DNA of 34,618 nt from Streptomyces africanus. GTDB lineage: Bacteria; Actinomycetota; Actinomycetes; Streptomycetales; Streptomycetaceae. Positions 7,113 to 16,221 of the stretch are shown piece by piece. The stretch covers positions 1-34,618 of the forward strand of contig NZ_MUKA01000077.1 of assembly GCF_002150735.1 (NCBI RefSeq), in the 5' to 3' direction. Positions within the stretch are counted from its first letter, which is position 1, and every line of letters begins with the position of its first letter. The position numbers and the translations under genes are program-made. Below the pieces are notes generated by a model. The model did not search any database. It was not told the origin of the DNA and saw only the letters and a list, made by a program, of their open reading frames with translations.

Positions 7113-9929
7113 ATGAAGCAGCAGGGTGCGCACCCCGAGGACCCGGAGGGCCCCTCTGACGCTTCGTCGCGCCCGGGCACTCCGGCCGACGGCCCGGAAC
7201 CGGCCGGTGAGCAGGCCGGGACGGCCGCGGAGGAGTCCGGTGAGAAGGCGCCGGCGACCTCGGAGAAGTTCCGCAAGAAGGCCCCGGCGTCCGGCAGGAA
7301 GCCCCCGGCGTCCGCCGACGACGAGGAGACCGTGCACATCGACGAGGTGGAGGGCGACGAACCGCTGCTCCCCGCGCGCGTGCACCGCCCGTCCGACCTG
7401 ATGCGGCTCCTGGTGGGCGTGCTCGCCGTGGCGCTGCTGATCGGCATCGCCGCGTTCGCGCACGGCACCACCTCGGGCCTGGAACAGGACATCAACAAGG
7501 GCACGGGCCAGGCGCCCGACCTGCTCATCAAGATCGCCGGACTGGCCTCCAGCATCGCGATCCTGCTGGTGCCGGTCGCCTTCGCCATCGAGCGGCTGAT
7601 CAAGCGGGACGGACTCAGAATCGCCGACGGCGTGCTCGCGGCCGTCCTCGCCCACGGTGTGACCCTCGCCACCGACCTGTGGGTCGCCCGCGCCGCCCCC
7701 GACTCGATCCAGGAGGCGCTCACCCAGCCCTCCCCCGGTGACATCCACGCGCTGACCGACCCCGTGCACGGCTATCTGGCGCCGGTCATCGCGTACATGA
7801 CGGCCGTCGGCATGTCCCGCCGACCCAGATGGCGCACGGTGTTGTGGGTCGTACTGCTCCTCGACGCCTTCTCGATGCTCGTCACCGGGTACACGACACC
7901 GTTCTCGATCATCCTGACGGTGCTGATCGGCTGGACCGTGGCCTACGGCACGCTCTACGCGGTCGGCTCGCCCAACGTCCGGCCCACCGGGCAGACCCTG
8001 ATGGCGGGCCTGCGGACGGTCGGCTTCCGCCCGGTCAGCGCGTCCCGCGAGGACATCTCGGACAACCCGGACGCCGGCGACCGGGGCCGCCGCTACTTCG
8101 TCACACTCGAGGACGGCCCGCCGCTGGACGTGACGGTGGTCGACCGGGAGCAGCAGGCCCAGGGCTTCTTCTACCGCGCGTGGCGCAACCTGACCCTGCG
8201 CGGCTTCGCCACCCGCAGCAGCCTCCAGTCGCTGCGGCAGGCCCTGGAGCAGGAGGCGCTGCTGGCGTACGCGGCGATCGCGGCCGGCGCCAACGCGCCC
8301 AAGCTGATCGCCACGTCGGAGCTGGGTCCCGACGCGGTGATGCTCGTCTACGAACACAGCGGCGGCCGCACCCTGGACTCGCTGCCGGACGGGGAGATCA
8401 CCGACGCCCTGCTGAGCGACACCTGGCACCAGGTGAAGGCCCTGCAGTCCCGGCGCATCGCACACCGCAGGCTGGTCGGCGACGCGATTCTGGTGGATCG
8501 TTCCGGCATGGTGATCCTCACCGACCTGCGCGTCGGCGAGATCGCGGCCGGTGACCTGCTGCTGCGCATGGACACGTCCCAGCTGCTGGTGACCCTCGGC
8601 CTCCGGGTGGGCGCCGAGCGGGCGGTGGCCTCGGCGGTGGAGGTGCTCGGCCCCGACGCGGTGGCGGACTGTCTGCCGATGCTCCAGCCCATCGCGCTCA
8701 GCCGCTCCACGCGCGCGACGCTGCGCAGACTGGCCCGGGAGCGGGCCCAGCGCGAGCGCGAGGCGGTCCTGGAGGCGTCCCGGCAGGCCAAGCAGGCGCG
8801 CCTGGAGGACGCCTCGGACGAGGCCGCGCCGGCCCTGGAGAAACCCGACAAGAAGGCCGTACGGGCGGAGCAGCGGGCCGAGAAGCGGGCCATCGACGAG
8901 GCCCTGGAGGAGGCGCGCGAGGAGGACCTGCTCACGCAGATCCGGCACGAGGTGCTGCGGATCAGGCCGCAGGCACCCGTCGAGCCGGCCCGGCTGGAGC
9001 GGGTGCGGCCGCGCACGCTGATCAGTTTCATGGCCGGCGCGATCGGCGCGTACTTCCTGCTGACGCAGCTCACGCACATCGAGTTCGGGCCGCTCATCGC
9101 GAACGCCGAGTGGGGCTGGGTCGCCGCGGCCGTGCTGTTCTCGATGATCAGCTACATCGCGGCGGCGATGGCCCTGCTGGGGTTCGTGCCCGAGCGGGTG
9201 CCGTTCGTGCGGACCGTGGCGGCGCAGGTCGCCGGGTCGTTCGTGAAGATCGTCGCCCCGGCGGCGGTGGGCGGTGTCGCCCTCAACACGCGCTTCCTCC
9301 AGCGCGCGGGAGTGCGCCCGGGGCTCGCGGTGGCGAGCGTGGGAGCGTCGCAGCTGTTCGGGCTCGGCTGCCACATCCTGATGCTGCTGTCCTTCGGCTA
9401 TCTGACCGGCACCGAGAAGACGCCGTCCCTGTCGCCGTCCCGGACGGTCATCGCGGGTCTGCTGACGGTGGCGGTGCTCGTGCTCGTGGTGACCTCGGTG
9501 CCGTTCCTGCGGAAGTTCGTGGTCACGCGCGTGAGGTCGCTGTTCGCGGGGGTCGTGCCGCGCATGCTGGACGTGCTCCAGCGGCCGCAGAAGCTGGTCA
9601 CCGGCATCGGCGGCATGCTGCTGCTGACCGCCTGCTTCGTGATGTGCCTGGACGCGTCGATCCGCGCGTTCGGCGACGAGTCCACGTCGATCAGCCTCGC
9701 CAGCGTCGCCGTCGTGTTCCTCGCGGGCAACGCCCTGGGGTCCGCGGCGCCGACCCCGGGCGGCGTGGGCGCGGTCGAGGCCACCCTGACCGTCGGCCTG
9801 ATCGCCGTCGGGCTGCCGAAGGAGGTCGCGGCACCGGCGGTCCTGCTGTTCCGCCTGCTGACACTGTGGCTGCCCGTGCTGCCGGGCTGGCTGGCCTTCA
9901 ACCACCTCACGCGCAAGCAGGCCCTCTGA
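7113..9929 (+). CDS. Membrane protein: degenerate kinase-like domain fused to flippase-like (UPF0104/LPG synthase TM) domain
   Basis: 938 aa. Order: acidic disordered N-terminus (about 1-93); about four TM helices (95-118 onward to about 285); a cytosolic kinase-like domain (about 300-535); a charged coiled coil rich in E, R and K (about 535-620); and a C-terminal multi-pass domain (about 633-938) ending in the UPF0104 signature PTPGGVGAVEA. In the kinase-like domain the catalytic-loop region reads HRRLVGDAILVD (His451) and the metal-binding position reads DLR (Asp471) in place of HGDLRPDN and DFG, so phosphotransfer is doubtful. Start ATG 7113 has AGAAGAG 7104-7110 just upstream. UPF0104 proteins are related to the MprF flippase part; lipid or glycolipid movement is inferred, substrate unknown. 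Divergent from the ATL gene. Confidence 0.82.
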   Translation: MKQQGAHPEDPEGPSDASSRPGTPADGPEPAGEQAGTAAEESGEKAPATSEKFRKKAPASGRKPPASADDEETVHIDEVEGDEPLLPARVHRPSDLMRLLVGVLAVALLIGIAAFAHGTTSGLEQDINKGTGQAPDLLIKIAGLASSIAILLVPVAFAIERLIKRDGLRIADGVLAAVLAHGVTLATDLWVARAAPDSIQEALTQPSPGDIHALTDPVHGYLAPVIAYMTAVGMSRRPRWRTVLWVVLLLDAFSMLVTGYTTPFSIILTVLIGWTVAYGTLYAVGSPNVRPTGQTLMAGLRTVGFRPVSASREDISDNPDAGDRGRRYFVTLEDGPPLDVTVVDREQQAQGFFYRAWRNLTLRGFATRSSLQSLRQALEQEALLAYAAIAAGANAPKLIATSELGPDAVMLVYEHSGGRTLDSLPDGEITDALLSDTWHQVKALQSRRIAHRRLVGDAILVDRSGMVILTDLRVGEIAAGDLLLRMDTSQLLVTLGLRVGAERAVASAVEVLGPDAVADCLPMLQPIALSRSTRATLRRLARERAQREREAVLEASRQAKQARLEDASDEAAPALEKPDKKAVRAEQRAEKRAIDEALEEAREEDLLTQIRHEVLRIRPQAPVEPARLERVRPRTLISFMAGAIGAYFLLTQLTHIEFGPLIANAEWGWVAAAVLFSMISYIAAAMALLGFVPERVPFVRTVAAQVAGSFVKIVAPAAVGGVALNTRFLQRAGVRPGLAVASVGASQLFGLGCHILMLLSFGYLTGTEKTPSLSPSRTVIAGLLTVAVLVLVVTSVPFLRKFVVTRVRSLFAGVVPRMLDVLQRPQKLVTGIGGMLLLTACFVMCLDASIRAFGDESTSISLASVAVVFLAGNALGSAAPTPGGVGAVEATLTVGLIAVGLPKEVAAPAVLLFRLLTLWLPVLPGWLAFNHLTRKQAL

Positions 9930-10036
9930 CCCGGCCGGCCCGGGCCTTTCAGCACCACCGAAGCACCATCCGCCCCTCTTACCTCGTACGGCACGCGTCC
10001 CGCGCGGGCGGCCCACCGCCGCCGCAGGATGGAACC

Positions 10037-11584
10037 ATGCCAACCCTCCTCCGGCTGCGCGCCGCCGCCCTGACCGCCACCGCCGTGCTGCTGTCCGCCG
10101 GGCTGGCGAGCTGCGGTGACGACGGCGCCAAGGACGAGGACCTGACGCAGCAGGAGCTGAGCTGGAAGGACTGCCCGGCCCCGTCCGATGCCCAGGGAGG
10201 AGGCGCCGCGCCCTCACCGCTGCCGGGCGGCGGCGAGTGGCAGTGCGCCACCATGAAGGCCCCGCTGGACTGGGACGACCCCAAGGGCGACACGATCGGC
10301 CTGGAACTCATCCGGGCCAGGAGCAGCGGCGACAAGAGCGCCCGCATCGGCTCGCTCATCTTCAACTTCGGCGGCCCCGGCGGCTCGGGCGTCACCTCTC
10401 TGCCGTCCTTCGTGGAGGACTACGGCACCCTGCGCACGCGCTACGACCTGGTCAGCTTCGACCCCCGCGGTGTCGGCCGCAGCGCCCCCGTGATCTGTGA
10501 GAACGACCAGCAGCTCGACGCGTACTTCCAGCAGGACGCCACGCCCGACGACCCCGCCGAACGCACCGAACTCCTCGACAACACCAAGGAGTTCAACGAC
10601 GCCTGCGAGCAGCACTCCGAGAAGGTCCTGCCGCACGTGACCACCACCGACGCGGCCCGCGACCTGGACCTGATGCGCCAGGTCCTGGGCGACGGGAAAC
10701 TGCACTACTTCGGCATCTCCTACGGCACCGAACTCGGCGGCGTCTACGCCCACCTGTTCCCCGAGCGGGTCGGCCGCGCCGTGTTCGACGCCGTCGTCGA
10801 TCCCACGCAGAACGCCGAACAGGGCTCGCTCGCGCAGACCAAGGGCTTCCAGCTCGCGCTGGACAACTTCGCCGAGGACTGCGTGTCGAAGGCCGAGGAG
10901 TGCCCCCTCGGCGACAGCGCGCAGGACGTGAAGGACCGTATCGCCGGACTGCTGAAGGACCTCGACCGCACACCGATCCCGGGTGTCTTCCCGCGCCAGC
11001 TGACCCAGACCGCGGCGACCAGCGGCATCCTCCAGGCGCTGTACTCGAAGGACTTCTGGCAGTACCTCACCGAGGGCCTGCAACAGGCGTACGACGGCGA
11101 CGGCAGCATCCTGATGCTGCTGTCCGACACGATGAACGGGCGCGAGGAGAACGGTGAGTACAGCAACTTCTCCGCCGCCAACATCGCCATCAACTGCGCG
11201 GACGACAAAGCTCGCTACGACACCGCCTTCGTGGAGCGGAAACAGCCCGAGTTCCGGGCGGCCTCCGACCTGTTCGGCGACTTCCTGGCCTGGGGCATGA
11301 TCAGTTGCACCGACTGGGCCGTGCCGGGCGCCGCCGACCACCCGGACGTGAGCGCGCCGGGTTCGGCTCCGATCCTGGTCGTCGGCAACACCGGCGACCC
11401 GGCCACCCCGTACGAGGGCGCACGGAAGATGGTGGAGGCGCTGGGCAAAGGCGTCGGGGTCGAGCTGACGTACCGGGGGCAGGGGCACGGCGCGTACGAC
11501 AGCAAGAACAAGTGCGTGCGGGACGCGGTGGACGGCTATCTGCTGGGCGGAAAGGTGCCGCGCGCGGGGACCGTCTGCGCCTGA
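10037..11584 (+). CDS. Secreted lipoprotein alpha/beta-hydrolase peptidase, Tap/SlpD-SlpE type (S33)
   Basis: 515 aa. Lipobox LASC puts the lipidated cysteine at residue 26, so the enzyme should be anchored outside the membrane. The alpha/beta-hydrolase fold shows FNFGGPGGSG (oxyanion region), the nucleophile elbow GISYG with Ser228, the acid in GNTGDPATP (Asp454) and His484 in GQGHGAY; the last two lie in the TAP-like C-terminal domain. This matches the Streptomyces tripeptidyl aminopeptidase family, which removes tripeptides from N-termini; actual specificity is not readable. ATG 10037 has AGGATGGA 3 nt upstream. It is 107 bp after the flippase-like gene and is followed after 136 bp by a close paralogue, suggesting local duplication. 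Confidence 0.9.
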   Translation: MPTLLRLRAAALTATAVLLSAGLASCGDDGAKDEDLTQQELSWKDCPAPSDAQGGGAAPSPLPGGGEWQCATMKAPLDWDDPKGDTIGLELIRARSSGDKSARIGSLIFNFGGPGGSGVTSLPSFVEDYGTLRTRYDLVSFDPRGVGRSAPVICENDQQLDAYFQQDATPDDPAERTELLDNTKEFNDACEQHSEKVLPHVTTTDAARDLDLMRQVLGDGKLHYFGISYGTELGGVYAHLFPERVGRAVFDAVVDPTQNAEQGSLAQTKGFQLALDNFAEDCVSKAEECPLGDSAQDVKDRIAGLLKDLDRTPIPGVFPRQLTQTAATSGILQALYSKDFWQYLTEGLQQAYDGDGSILMLLSDTMNGREENGEYSNFSAANIAINCADDKARYDTAFVERKQPEFRAASDLFGDFLAWGMISCTDWAVPGAADHPDVSAPGSAPILVVGNTGDPATPYEGARKMVEALGKGVGVELTYRGQGHGAYDSKNKCVRDAVDGYLLGGKVPRAGTVCA

Positions 11585-11622
11585 GATCAAGCCCTGACTT
11601 AAAGAACGCGCAGGTCAGAAGG

Positions 11623-11631
11623 TTATCCACA
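11623..11631 (+). other. Perfect DnaA-box match TTATCCACA
   Basis: Nine-base match to the classic DnaA box in the gap between the two peptidase genes. It is isolated: no cluster of boxes, so it is not an origin. In DNA of this composition a chance match in a window this size is uncommon but possible. Confidence 0.4.
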
Positions 11632-11720
11632 GGCTGTCACGGTCGGTGCGGGAACTGCCTACCATGGCCTGACCGCCATCCGCTGCACGGTGCGGACGGC
11701 CTGCGAGGGGGGATGTGCAC

Positions 11721-13190
11721 ATGACGCGTTTCGTACGGTGGACCGCTCTGGCGGTCACCTCGGCACTGCTTGCCGCGGGATGCGGCGGCGGCTCGTCGGA
11801 CGACGACAAGCGCGGGCTCTCCTGGGGCCGCTGCGAGGCCACCGGCGACGCTCCCGCGCCGAGCAGCGACTGGCAGTGCGCGACGCTGAAGGTGCCGCTG
11901 GACTGGTCGAAGCCGGACGGCGAGACGATCGGGCTGGCGCTGATCCGCGCCAAGGCCCGCGGCGACGACCGCGTGGGCTCGCTCCTGTTCAACTTCGGCG
12001 GTCCCGGTGCCTCGGGCGTGTCCATGATGCCGTCGTACGCCCCGACCGTCTCCTCGCTGCGCGAGCGATACGACCTGGTGAGCTGGGACCCGCGCGGGGT
12101 CGGCGCCAGCGAGGGCGTGCGCTGCCGCGGCGACAAGGAGATCCAGGCGGCCGAGTCGGTGGACGCCACCCCGGACACACCCGCGGAGGAGAAGGCCTAC
12201 TTCCAGGACGCCGCCGACTTCGCCAAGGGCTGCCGGAAGGACGCCGGAAAGCTGATGGCGCACGTGTCGACCGCCGACTCGGCCCGCGACATGGACCGTA
12301 TCCGGGAGGTCCTGGGCGACGAGAAGATGCACTACTTCGGCATCTCCTACGGCACCGAACTGGGCGGCACCTATGCGCATCTGTTCCCGAAGAACGTGGG
12401 GCGGATGACCCTGGACGCGGTCGTGGACCCCGGCGCCGACGCGGTGGGGCACGCCCGGAACCAGGCCAGGGGCTTCCAGCGCGCGCTGAACGGCTACCTG
12501 AAGTCCACGGGCCAGGACCCGGCGGAGGGCTCGCGGAAGATCGCGGACCTGCTGCGGCGGATCGACGCCCGGCCCCTGCCGACGGGCACGCCCGGGCGGA
12601 AGCTGACGCAGACGCTCGCGGTCACCGGCATCATCCTGCCGCTGTACAGCAGGGACAGCTGGCCGACACTGACCAGCGCCCTCGACGCGGCCGAACGGGG
12701 AGACGGCTCGGAGCTGCTGACCCTCGCCGACCGCTACAACGAACGGGACCCATCGGGAGGCTACGGCACGACGACCCACGCCCAACGAGTCATATCGTGC
12801 CTGGACGACAGGCAGCGGCCGACCGCGGCGACCACCAGGAAGCTGCTGCCTCAGTTCGAGAAGATCTCTCCGGTCTTCGGGACGTTCCTCGGCTGGGACA
12901 CGGCCGGCTGGTGCCACGACTGGCCGGTGCCCGGGCAGCACGACACCCCGGAGGTGAGCGCCCCCGGCGCGGCGCCGGTCCTGGTGGTCGGCAACACCGG
13001 CGACCCGGCCACGCCGTACGAGGGTGCCCGGAGGATGGCCGACGAGCTGGGCAAGGGCGTCGGAGTGATGCTCACCTGGCGAGGCGAGGGACATGGCGCG
13101 TACGGCAGTGGCAGCGACTGTGTCGACTCCACGGTGGACGCGTATCTGCTGGACGGTTCGGTGCCGAAGGACGGCAAGGTCTGCTCATGA
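11721..13190 (+). CDS. Second Tap/S33-type lipoprotein peptidase, tandem paralogue
   Basis: 489 aa, clearly homologous along its length to the protein at 10037-11584: shared DWQCATLKVPLDW-like start, FNFGGPGASG, MHYFGISYGTELGG, VVGNTGDPATPYEGA and GHGAYG. The triad is Ser209, Asp428 and His458. Lipobox LAAGC gives a lipidated Cys21, so the protein is a surface lipoprotein. ATG 11721 is preceded by GAGGGGGGA at 11705-11713; a GTG at 11715 is possible but leaves less room for the ribosome site. A TACCAT at 11660-11665 could be a -10 box. A stable hairpin follows directly after the stop. Likely function is tripeptidyl or related aminopeptidase activity on extracellular peptides; specificity is unknown. 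Confidence 0.9.
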   Translation: MTRFVRWTALAVTSALLAAGCGGGSSDDDKRGLSWGRCEATGDAPAPSSDWQCATLKVPLDWSKPDGETIGLALIRAKARGDDRVGSLLFNFGGPGASGVSMMPSYAPTVSSLRERYDLVSWDPRGVGASEGVRCRGDKEIQAAESVDATPDTPAEEKAYFQDAADFAKGCRKDAGKLMAHVSTADSARDMDRIREVLGDEKMHYFGISYGTELGGTYAHLFPKNVGRMTLDAVVDPGADAVGHARNQARGFQRALNGYLKSTGQDPAEGSRKIADLLRRIDARPLPTGTPGRKLTQTLAVTGIILPLYSRDSWPTLTSALDAAERGDGSELLTLADRYNERDPSGGYGTTTHAQRVISCLDDRQRPTAATTRKLLPQFEKISPVFGTFLGWDTAGWCHDWPVPGQHDTPEVSAPGAAPVLVVGNTGDPATPYEGARRMADELGKGVGVMLTWRGEGHGAYGSGSDCVDSTVDAYLLDGSVPKDGKVCS

Positions 13191-13192
13191 CG

Positions 13193-13237
13193 ACGGCGGG
13201 GGCTCCGGGCACCCGTGGTGCGCGAAGCCCCCGCCGT
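13193..13237. terminator. Bidirectional terminator between convergent genes
   Basis: Perfect 12-bp inverted repeat ACGGCGGGGGCT / AGCCCCCGCCGT (13193-13204, 13226-13237) with a 21-nt loop, 3 bp past the peptidase stop and 45 bp beyond the moeZ stop. It serves either strand. There is no T-tract, as is common in Streptomyces. Confidence 0.82.
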
Positions 13238-13282
13238 TCGCGAAGGGAGGCCGGCAACGACTCGGTGTGCCGGCGCGTCCGG

Positions 13283-14461
13283 TCAGTACACCGGCTTGTC
13301 CGGCTCGATCTGGTTGACCCAGCCGATCACGCCGCCGCCGACGTGCACCGCGTCCGAGAAGCCCGCGGACTTCAGGACCGCGAGGACTTCCGCACTGCGG
13401 ACACCCGTCTTGCAGTGCAGGACGATCTTCTTGTCCTGCGGGAGGCTCTCCAGGGCGGTGCCCATGAGGAACTCGTTCTTCGGGATCAGCCGAGCGCCCG
13501 GGATGGAGACGATCTCGTACTCGTTCGGCTCGCGGACGTCGATGATGTCGATGCTCTCGCCGTCGTCGATCCACTCCTTGAGCTGCTTGGGAGTGATCGT
13601 GGAGTCGGCGGCCGCCGCCTGGGCCTCCTCGGACACGACGCCGCAGAAGGCCTCGTAGTCGATGAGCTCGGTGACGGTCGGGTTCTCGCCGCAGACCGCG
13701 CAGTCCGGGTCCTTGCGGACCTTGACCTGGCGGTACTGCATCTCCAGGGCGTCGTAGATCATCAGCCGGCCGACCAGCGGCTCACCGATGCCGGCAAGCA
13801 GCTTGATGGCCTCGTTGACCTGGATGGAGCCGATGGACGCGCACAGCACGCCCAGGACGCCGCCCTCGGCGCAGGAGGGGACCATGCCGGGGGGCGGGGG
13901 CTCCGGGTACAGGCAGCGGTAGCAGGGGCCGTGCTCGGACCAGAACACGGAGGCCTGGCCGTCGAAGCGGTAGATCGAACCCCACACGTACGGCTTGTTC
14001 AGCAGCACGCAGGCGTCGTTGACCAGGTAGCGGGTCGCGAAGTTGTCCGTGCCGTCGACGATCAGGTCGTACTGGCTGAAGATCTCCATCACGTTGTCGG
14101 CCTCGAGCCGCTCCTCGTGAAGGATCACGTTCACGTACGGGTTGATGCCCTTGACGCTGTCACGGGCGGACTCCGCCTTGGGGCGGCCGATGTCGGCCTG
14201 GCTGTGGATGATCTGGCGCTGCAGGTTCGACTCGTCGACCTCGTCGAACTCCACGATGCCGAGGGTCCCGACGCCCGCGGCGGCCAGGTACATCAGCGCC
14301 GGCGAGCCCAGGCCGCCGGCGCCCACACACAGCACCTTGGCGTTCTTCAGCCGCTTCTGCCCGTCCATCCCGACGTCGGGGATGATCAGGTGGCGGGAGT
14401 ACCTGCGGACCTCGTCTACGGTGAGCTCGGAAGCCGGCTCGACCAGGGGTGGCAGCGACAC
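13283..14461 (-). CDS. moeZ: Adenylyltransferase/sulfurtransferase MoeZ (MoeB-like plus rhodanese)
   Basis: 392 aa, full length for the family. The N-terminal E1-like/ThiF-MoeB domain (about 1-265) has GAGGLGSPAL for ATP, VDGTDNFATRYL, and the zinc cysteines C180-x2-C183 and C254-x2-C257. The C-terminal rhodanese domain (about 285-392) has the persulfide loop CKTGVR with Cys350. Family role: it adenylates the C-terminal glycine of small sulfur carriers (MoaD, ThiS-like, CysO) and passes sulfur from its persulfide to form thiocarboxylate, for molybdopterin, cysteine and thioamide biosynthesis. GTG 14461 has GGAG 5 nt upstream. It follows the spherulin-4 gene by 63 bp on the same strand and may be partly read through from it, but its housekeeping role suggests its own promoter. 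Confidence 0.97.
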   Translation of the reverse strand: MSLPPLVEPASELTVDEVRRYSRHLIIPDVGMDGQKRLKNAKVLCVGAGGLGSPALMYLAAAGVGTLGIVEFDEVDESNLQRQIIHSQADIGRPKAESARDSVKGINPYVNVILHEERLEADNVMEIFSQYDLIVDGTDNFATRYLVNDACVLLNKPYVWGSIYRFDGQASVFWSEHGPCYRCLYPEPPPPGMVPSCAEGGVLGVLCASIGSIQVNEAIKLLAGIGEPLVGRLMIYDALEMQYRQVKVRKDPDCAVCGENPTVTELIDYEAFCGVVSEEAQAAAADSTITPKQLKEWIDDGESIDIIDVREPNEYEIVSIPGARLIPKNEFLMGTALESLPQDKKIVLHCKTGVRSAEVLAVLKSAGFSDAVHVGGGVIGWVNQIEPDKPVY

Positions 14462-14524
14462 GGGGACTCCGTTGGTCGGTCAATCACTACGGTTGTTCTC
14501 CCCGTAACAGTGCCATGCGCTTTT

Positions 14525-15274
14525 TCATTCCGAGACACCTGTTCCGACCAGCGAGACGATGTCGTCCCAGTAGCCGGGCATGGTCTCCCAGGGATCGGTG
14601 CGGCCGCCGTGGTCGGTGTGGTCGGTGAACCAGATCGTCGCGGCGCCCTGCCGGCGGGCGATGCGCAGTGCCTCCTCCAGATGCGGGCGGGGCACTCCGT
14701 GGACGAAGTGGCAGAAGCGCTCGGGCGGAAGGTCGGCGGTCCACTCGGCCACCTGGGACCAGCGGTAGTCGCTCCACGGGCCGGAGAAGGTGACCAGCTG
14801 GTCGGCGAGCTGGGCGTAGCCCGGGTGCGGGTGGATGCCGTGGCCGAGGACGATGTGGGCCTCGTCACGGATCACGCGGAGCGTGGCGACCGTGCGGCGC
14901 ACCTCGGGCAGCCCGGCGTGGTCCGCCGGGCAGCGGTCCAGGAGGAAGCCGTCGACCTGGTACCAGTCGACGAACCGGTGGGCATCGGAGATCAGCTCGC
15001 CGAAGTTCCGGGTGCCGTACCGGGTGTCGAGGCGGCCGAGGACGCGGATGCCCGCGTTGCGCAGGCGGCCGGCCGCCTCCAGGCAGTGCGGGTCGGGGCG
15101 GGTGCCGGGGCCGTCGGCCACATTGAGCACCACCCAGTGCAGCGGGGTGCCGGGGCGGGTGAGTTCGCCCCACTCGGTGGGGGCGAGGAGGGGATGCGCG
15201 TAGCCGGGGACTCCGACGCCGGAGCGGAGTTCCGTGCCGGAGGTGCGCGGCCAGGTGCTGGTCAGATGCGGCAT
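14525..15274 (-). CDS. Spherulin-4 (spherulation-specific family 4) protein, GH135/Sph3-like
   Basis: 249 aa, about the size of the spherulin-4 domain. Begins GVGVPGYAHPLL, then WVVLNVADGPGTRPD, GRLDTRYGTRNF, YQVDGFLLDRCPAD and VLGHGIHPHPGYAQ, a TIM-barrel-like series with conserved acidic residues at strand ends. Fungal Sph3 (GH135) is an endo-acting hydrolase of galactosaminogalactan needed for making that polymer; this activity is inferred, not shown. No signal peptide is visible from ATG 15274, so it seems cytosolic, unlike secreted glycan hydrolases. Its start overlaps the epimerase stop by 13 bp, so the two are translationally linked. It is the last gene of the putative glycan cluster and is followed by moeZ. 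Confidence 0.82.
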   Translation of the reverse strand: MPHLTSTWPRTSGTELRSGVGVPGYAHPLLAPTEWGELTRPGTPLHWVVLNVADGPGTRPDPHCLEAAGRLRNAGIRVLGRLDTRYGTRNFGELISDAHRFVDWYQVDGFLLDRCPADHAGLPEVRRTVATLRVIRDEAHIVLGHGIHPHPGYAQLADQLVTFSGPWSDYRWSQVAEWTADLPPERFCHFVHGVPRPHLEEALRIARRQGAATIWFTDHTDHGGRTDPWETMPGYWDDIVSLVGTGVSE

Positions 15275-16221
15275 GCCGCCTCCATCCAGATGTCGGCGAG
15301 GGACTCCTCGAGGCCGATCCGGGGGCGCCAGCCGAGCCGGTCGCGGGCGGTGCGCACATCGGCCTGCTGCCAGCTGCCGCAGCCGTCCGGGTACGGGTAC
15401 GCGACCGGAGGGGCGTGGTCCGGGTCGGGGCGGGGGTGGCCGATGGCCGGGCGCAGGGCACCGGGAGGGCCGTCGAGTTCGTGGAGGGCGCCGCCGTATC
15501 CGGCCACGCGGGCGAGGACCGCGGCGGCGTCGCGCAGGCGGACGGCGCGTCCCGAGCCGATGTTGATGACGCCCTGCGCGGCGGAGAGCGAGGCGGCGTG
15601 CACGGCCCGGGCCACGTCCCGGACGTCGACGAAGTCGCGCTGCGCGCCGAGGCCGCCGAGTTTCAGCTCGCCGTCGCCGGACTGCATGGCGCGGCGCATG
15701 GCCTCGGCGAGCCGGCCCAGCGGGGAGCCGGCGGGGGTGCCGGGCCCGGCCGGTGAGAAGACGCGCAGGACGACGGCGTCCAGGCCGGAGCCGAGGACGA
15801 GTTCGGTGGCGGCGAGTTTGCTGACGCCGTACGGGCCGCCGGGCCGGGGGACGGCGTCCTCCGCCGTGGAGGAGCCGGGCTGGCTGGGTCCGTACTCGGC
15901 GCTGCACCCGATCTGCACCAGACGGGCACCGCAGCCGCTGCGGCGCAGGGCCTCGCAGACGGTGGCCACGGCGACGGTGTTGTGGCGGGTCAGCTCGCGG
16001 GCACCGCCCCGGGTGGCGCCGGCGCAGTTGACGACGACGCCCGGGTGGACCGCGTCGAGGAAGCGGGTGAGGGCGCCGGGGCTGCCGGACGCGAGGTCGA
16101 AGCGGACGTCGGCGTCGTCGCCCCGGCCGAGGGCGGTGAGCTGTACGGCCGGGTCGGCGAGCAGGCGGTCGGCGACGAAGCGGCCGATGTAGCCGTTGGC
16201 TCCGATCAGCAGGACTCTCAT
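15262..16221 (-). CDS. NAD-dependent nucleotide-sugar epimerase/dehydratase (extended SDR)
   Basis: 319 aa. Rossmann motif GANGYIG (7-13), catalytic Y131-x3-K135 (YGVSK), upstream QIGCSAEYG, then RDFVDVRDVARAV and a C-terminal substrate region with LGWRPRIGLEESL. This is the extended short-chain dehydrogenase pattern of UDP-glucose/UDP-GlcNAc 4-epimerases and dTDP-glucose dehydratases. ATG 16221 has GGGAG 7 nt upstream. That ATG overlaps by ATGA with a 15-codon mini-cistron having an even stronger ribosome site. Its stop overlaps the spherulin-4 start. In the glycan-cluster setting a 4-epimerase supplying UDP-Gal or UDP-GalNAc is an attractive guess, but the substrate cannot be read from sequence. 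Confidence 0.9.
   Translation of the reverse strand: MRVLLIGANGYIGRFVADRLLADPAVQLTALGRGDDADVRFDLASGSPGALTRFLDAVHPGVVVNCAGATRGGARELTRHNTVAVATVCEALRRSGCGARLVQIGCSAEYGPSQPGSSTAEDAVPRPGGPYGVSKLAATELVLGSGLDAVVLRVFSPAGPGTPAGSPLGRLAEAMRRAMQSGDGELKLGGLGAQRDFVDVRDVARAVHAASLSAAQGVINIGSGRAVRLRDAAAVLARVAGYGGALHELDGPPGALRPAIGHPRPDPDHAPPVAYPYPDGCGSWQQADVRTARDRLGWRPRIGLEESLADIWMEAACRI

Noticed and set aside
6927..10217. Upstream part of a very long minus-strand frame ending in the ATL gene
   Set aside because: Only the last 140 codons code; the rest is antisense to the flippase-like and first peptidase genes.
11623..11631. Replication origin
   Set aside because: A single DnaA box with no cluster, AT-rich region or dnaA/dnaN neighbours.
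11690..16192. 1500-codon plus-strand frame across moeZ and the glycan genes
   Set aside because: Low-complexity shadow spanning five real genes in other frames.
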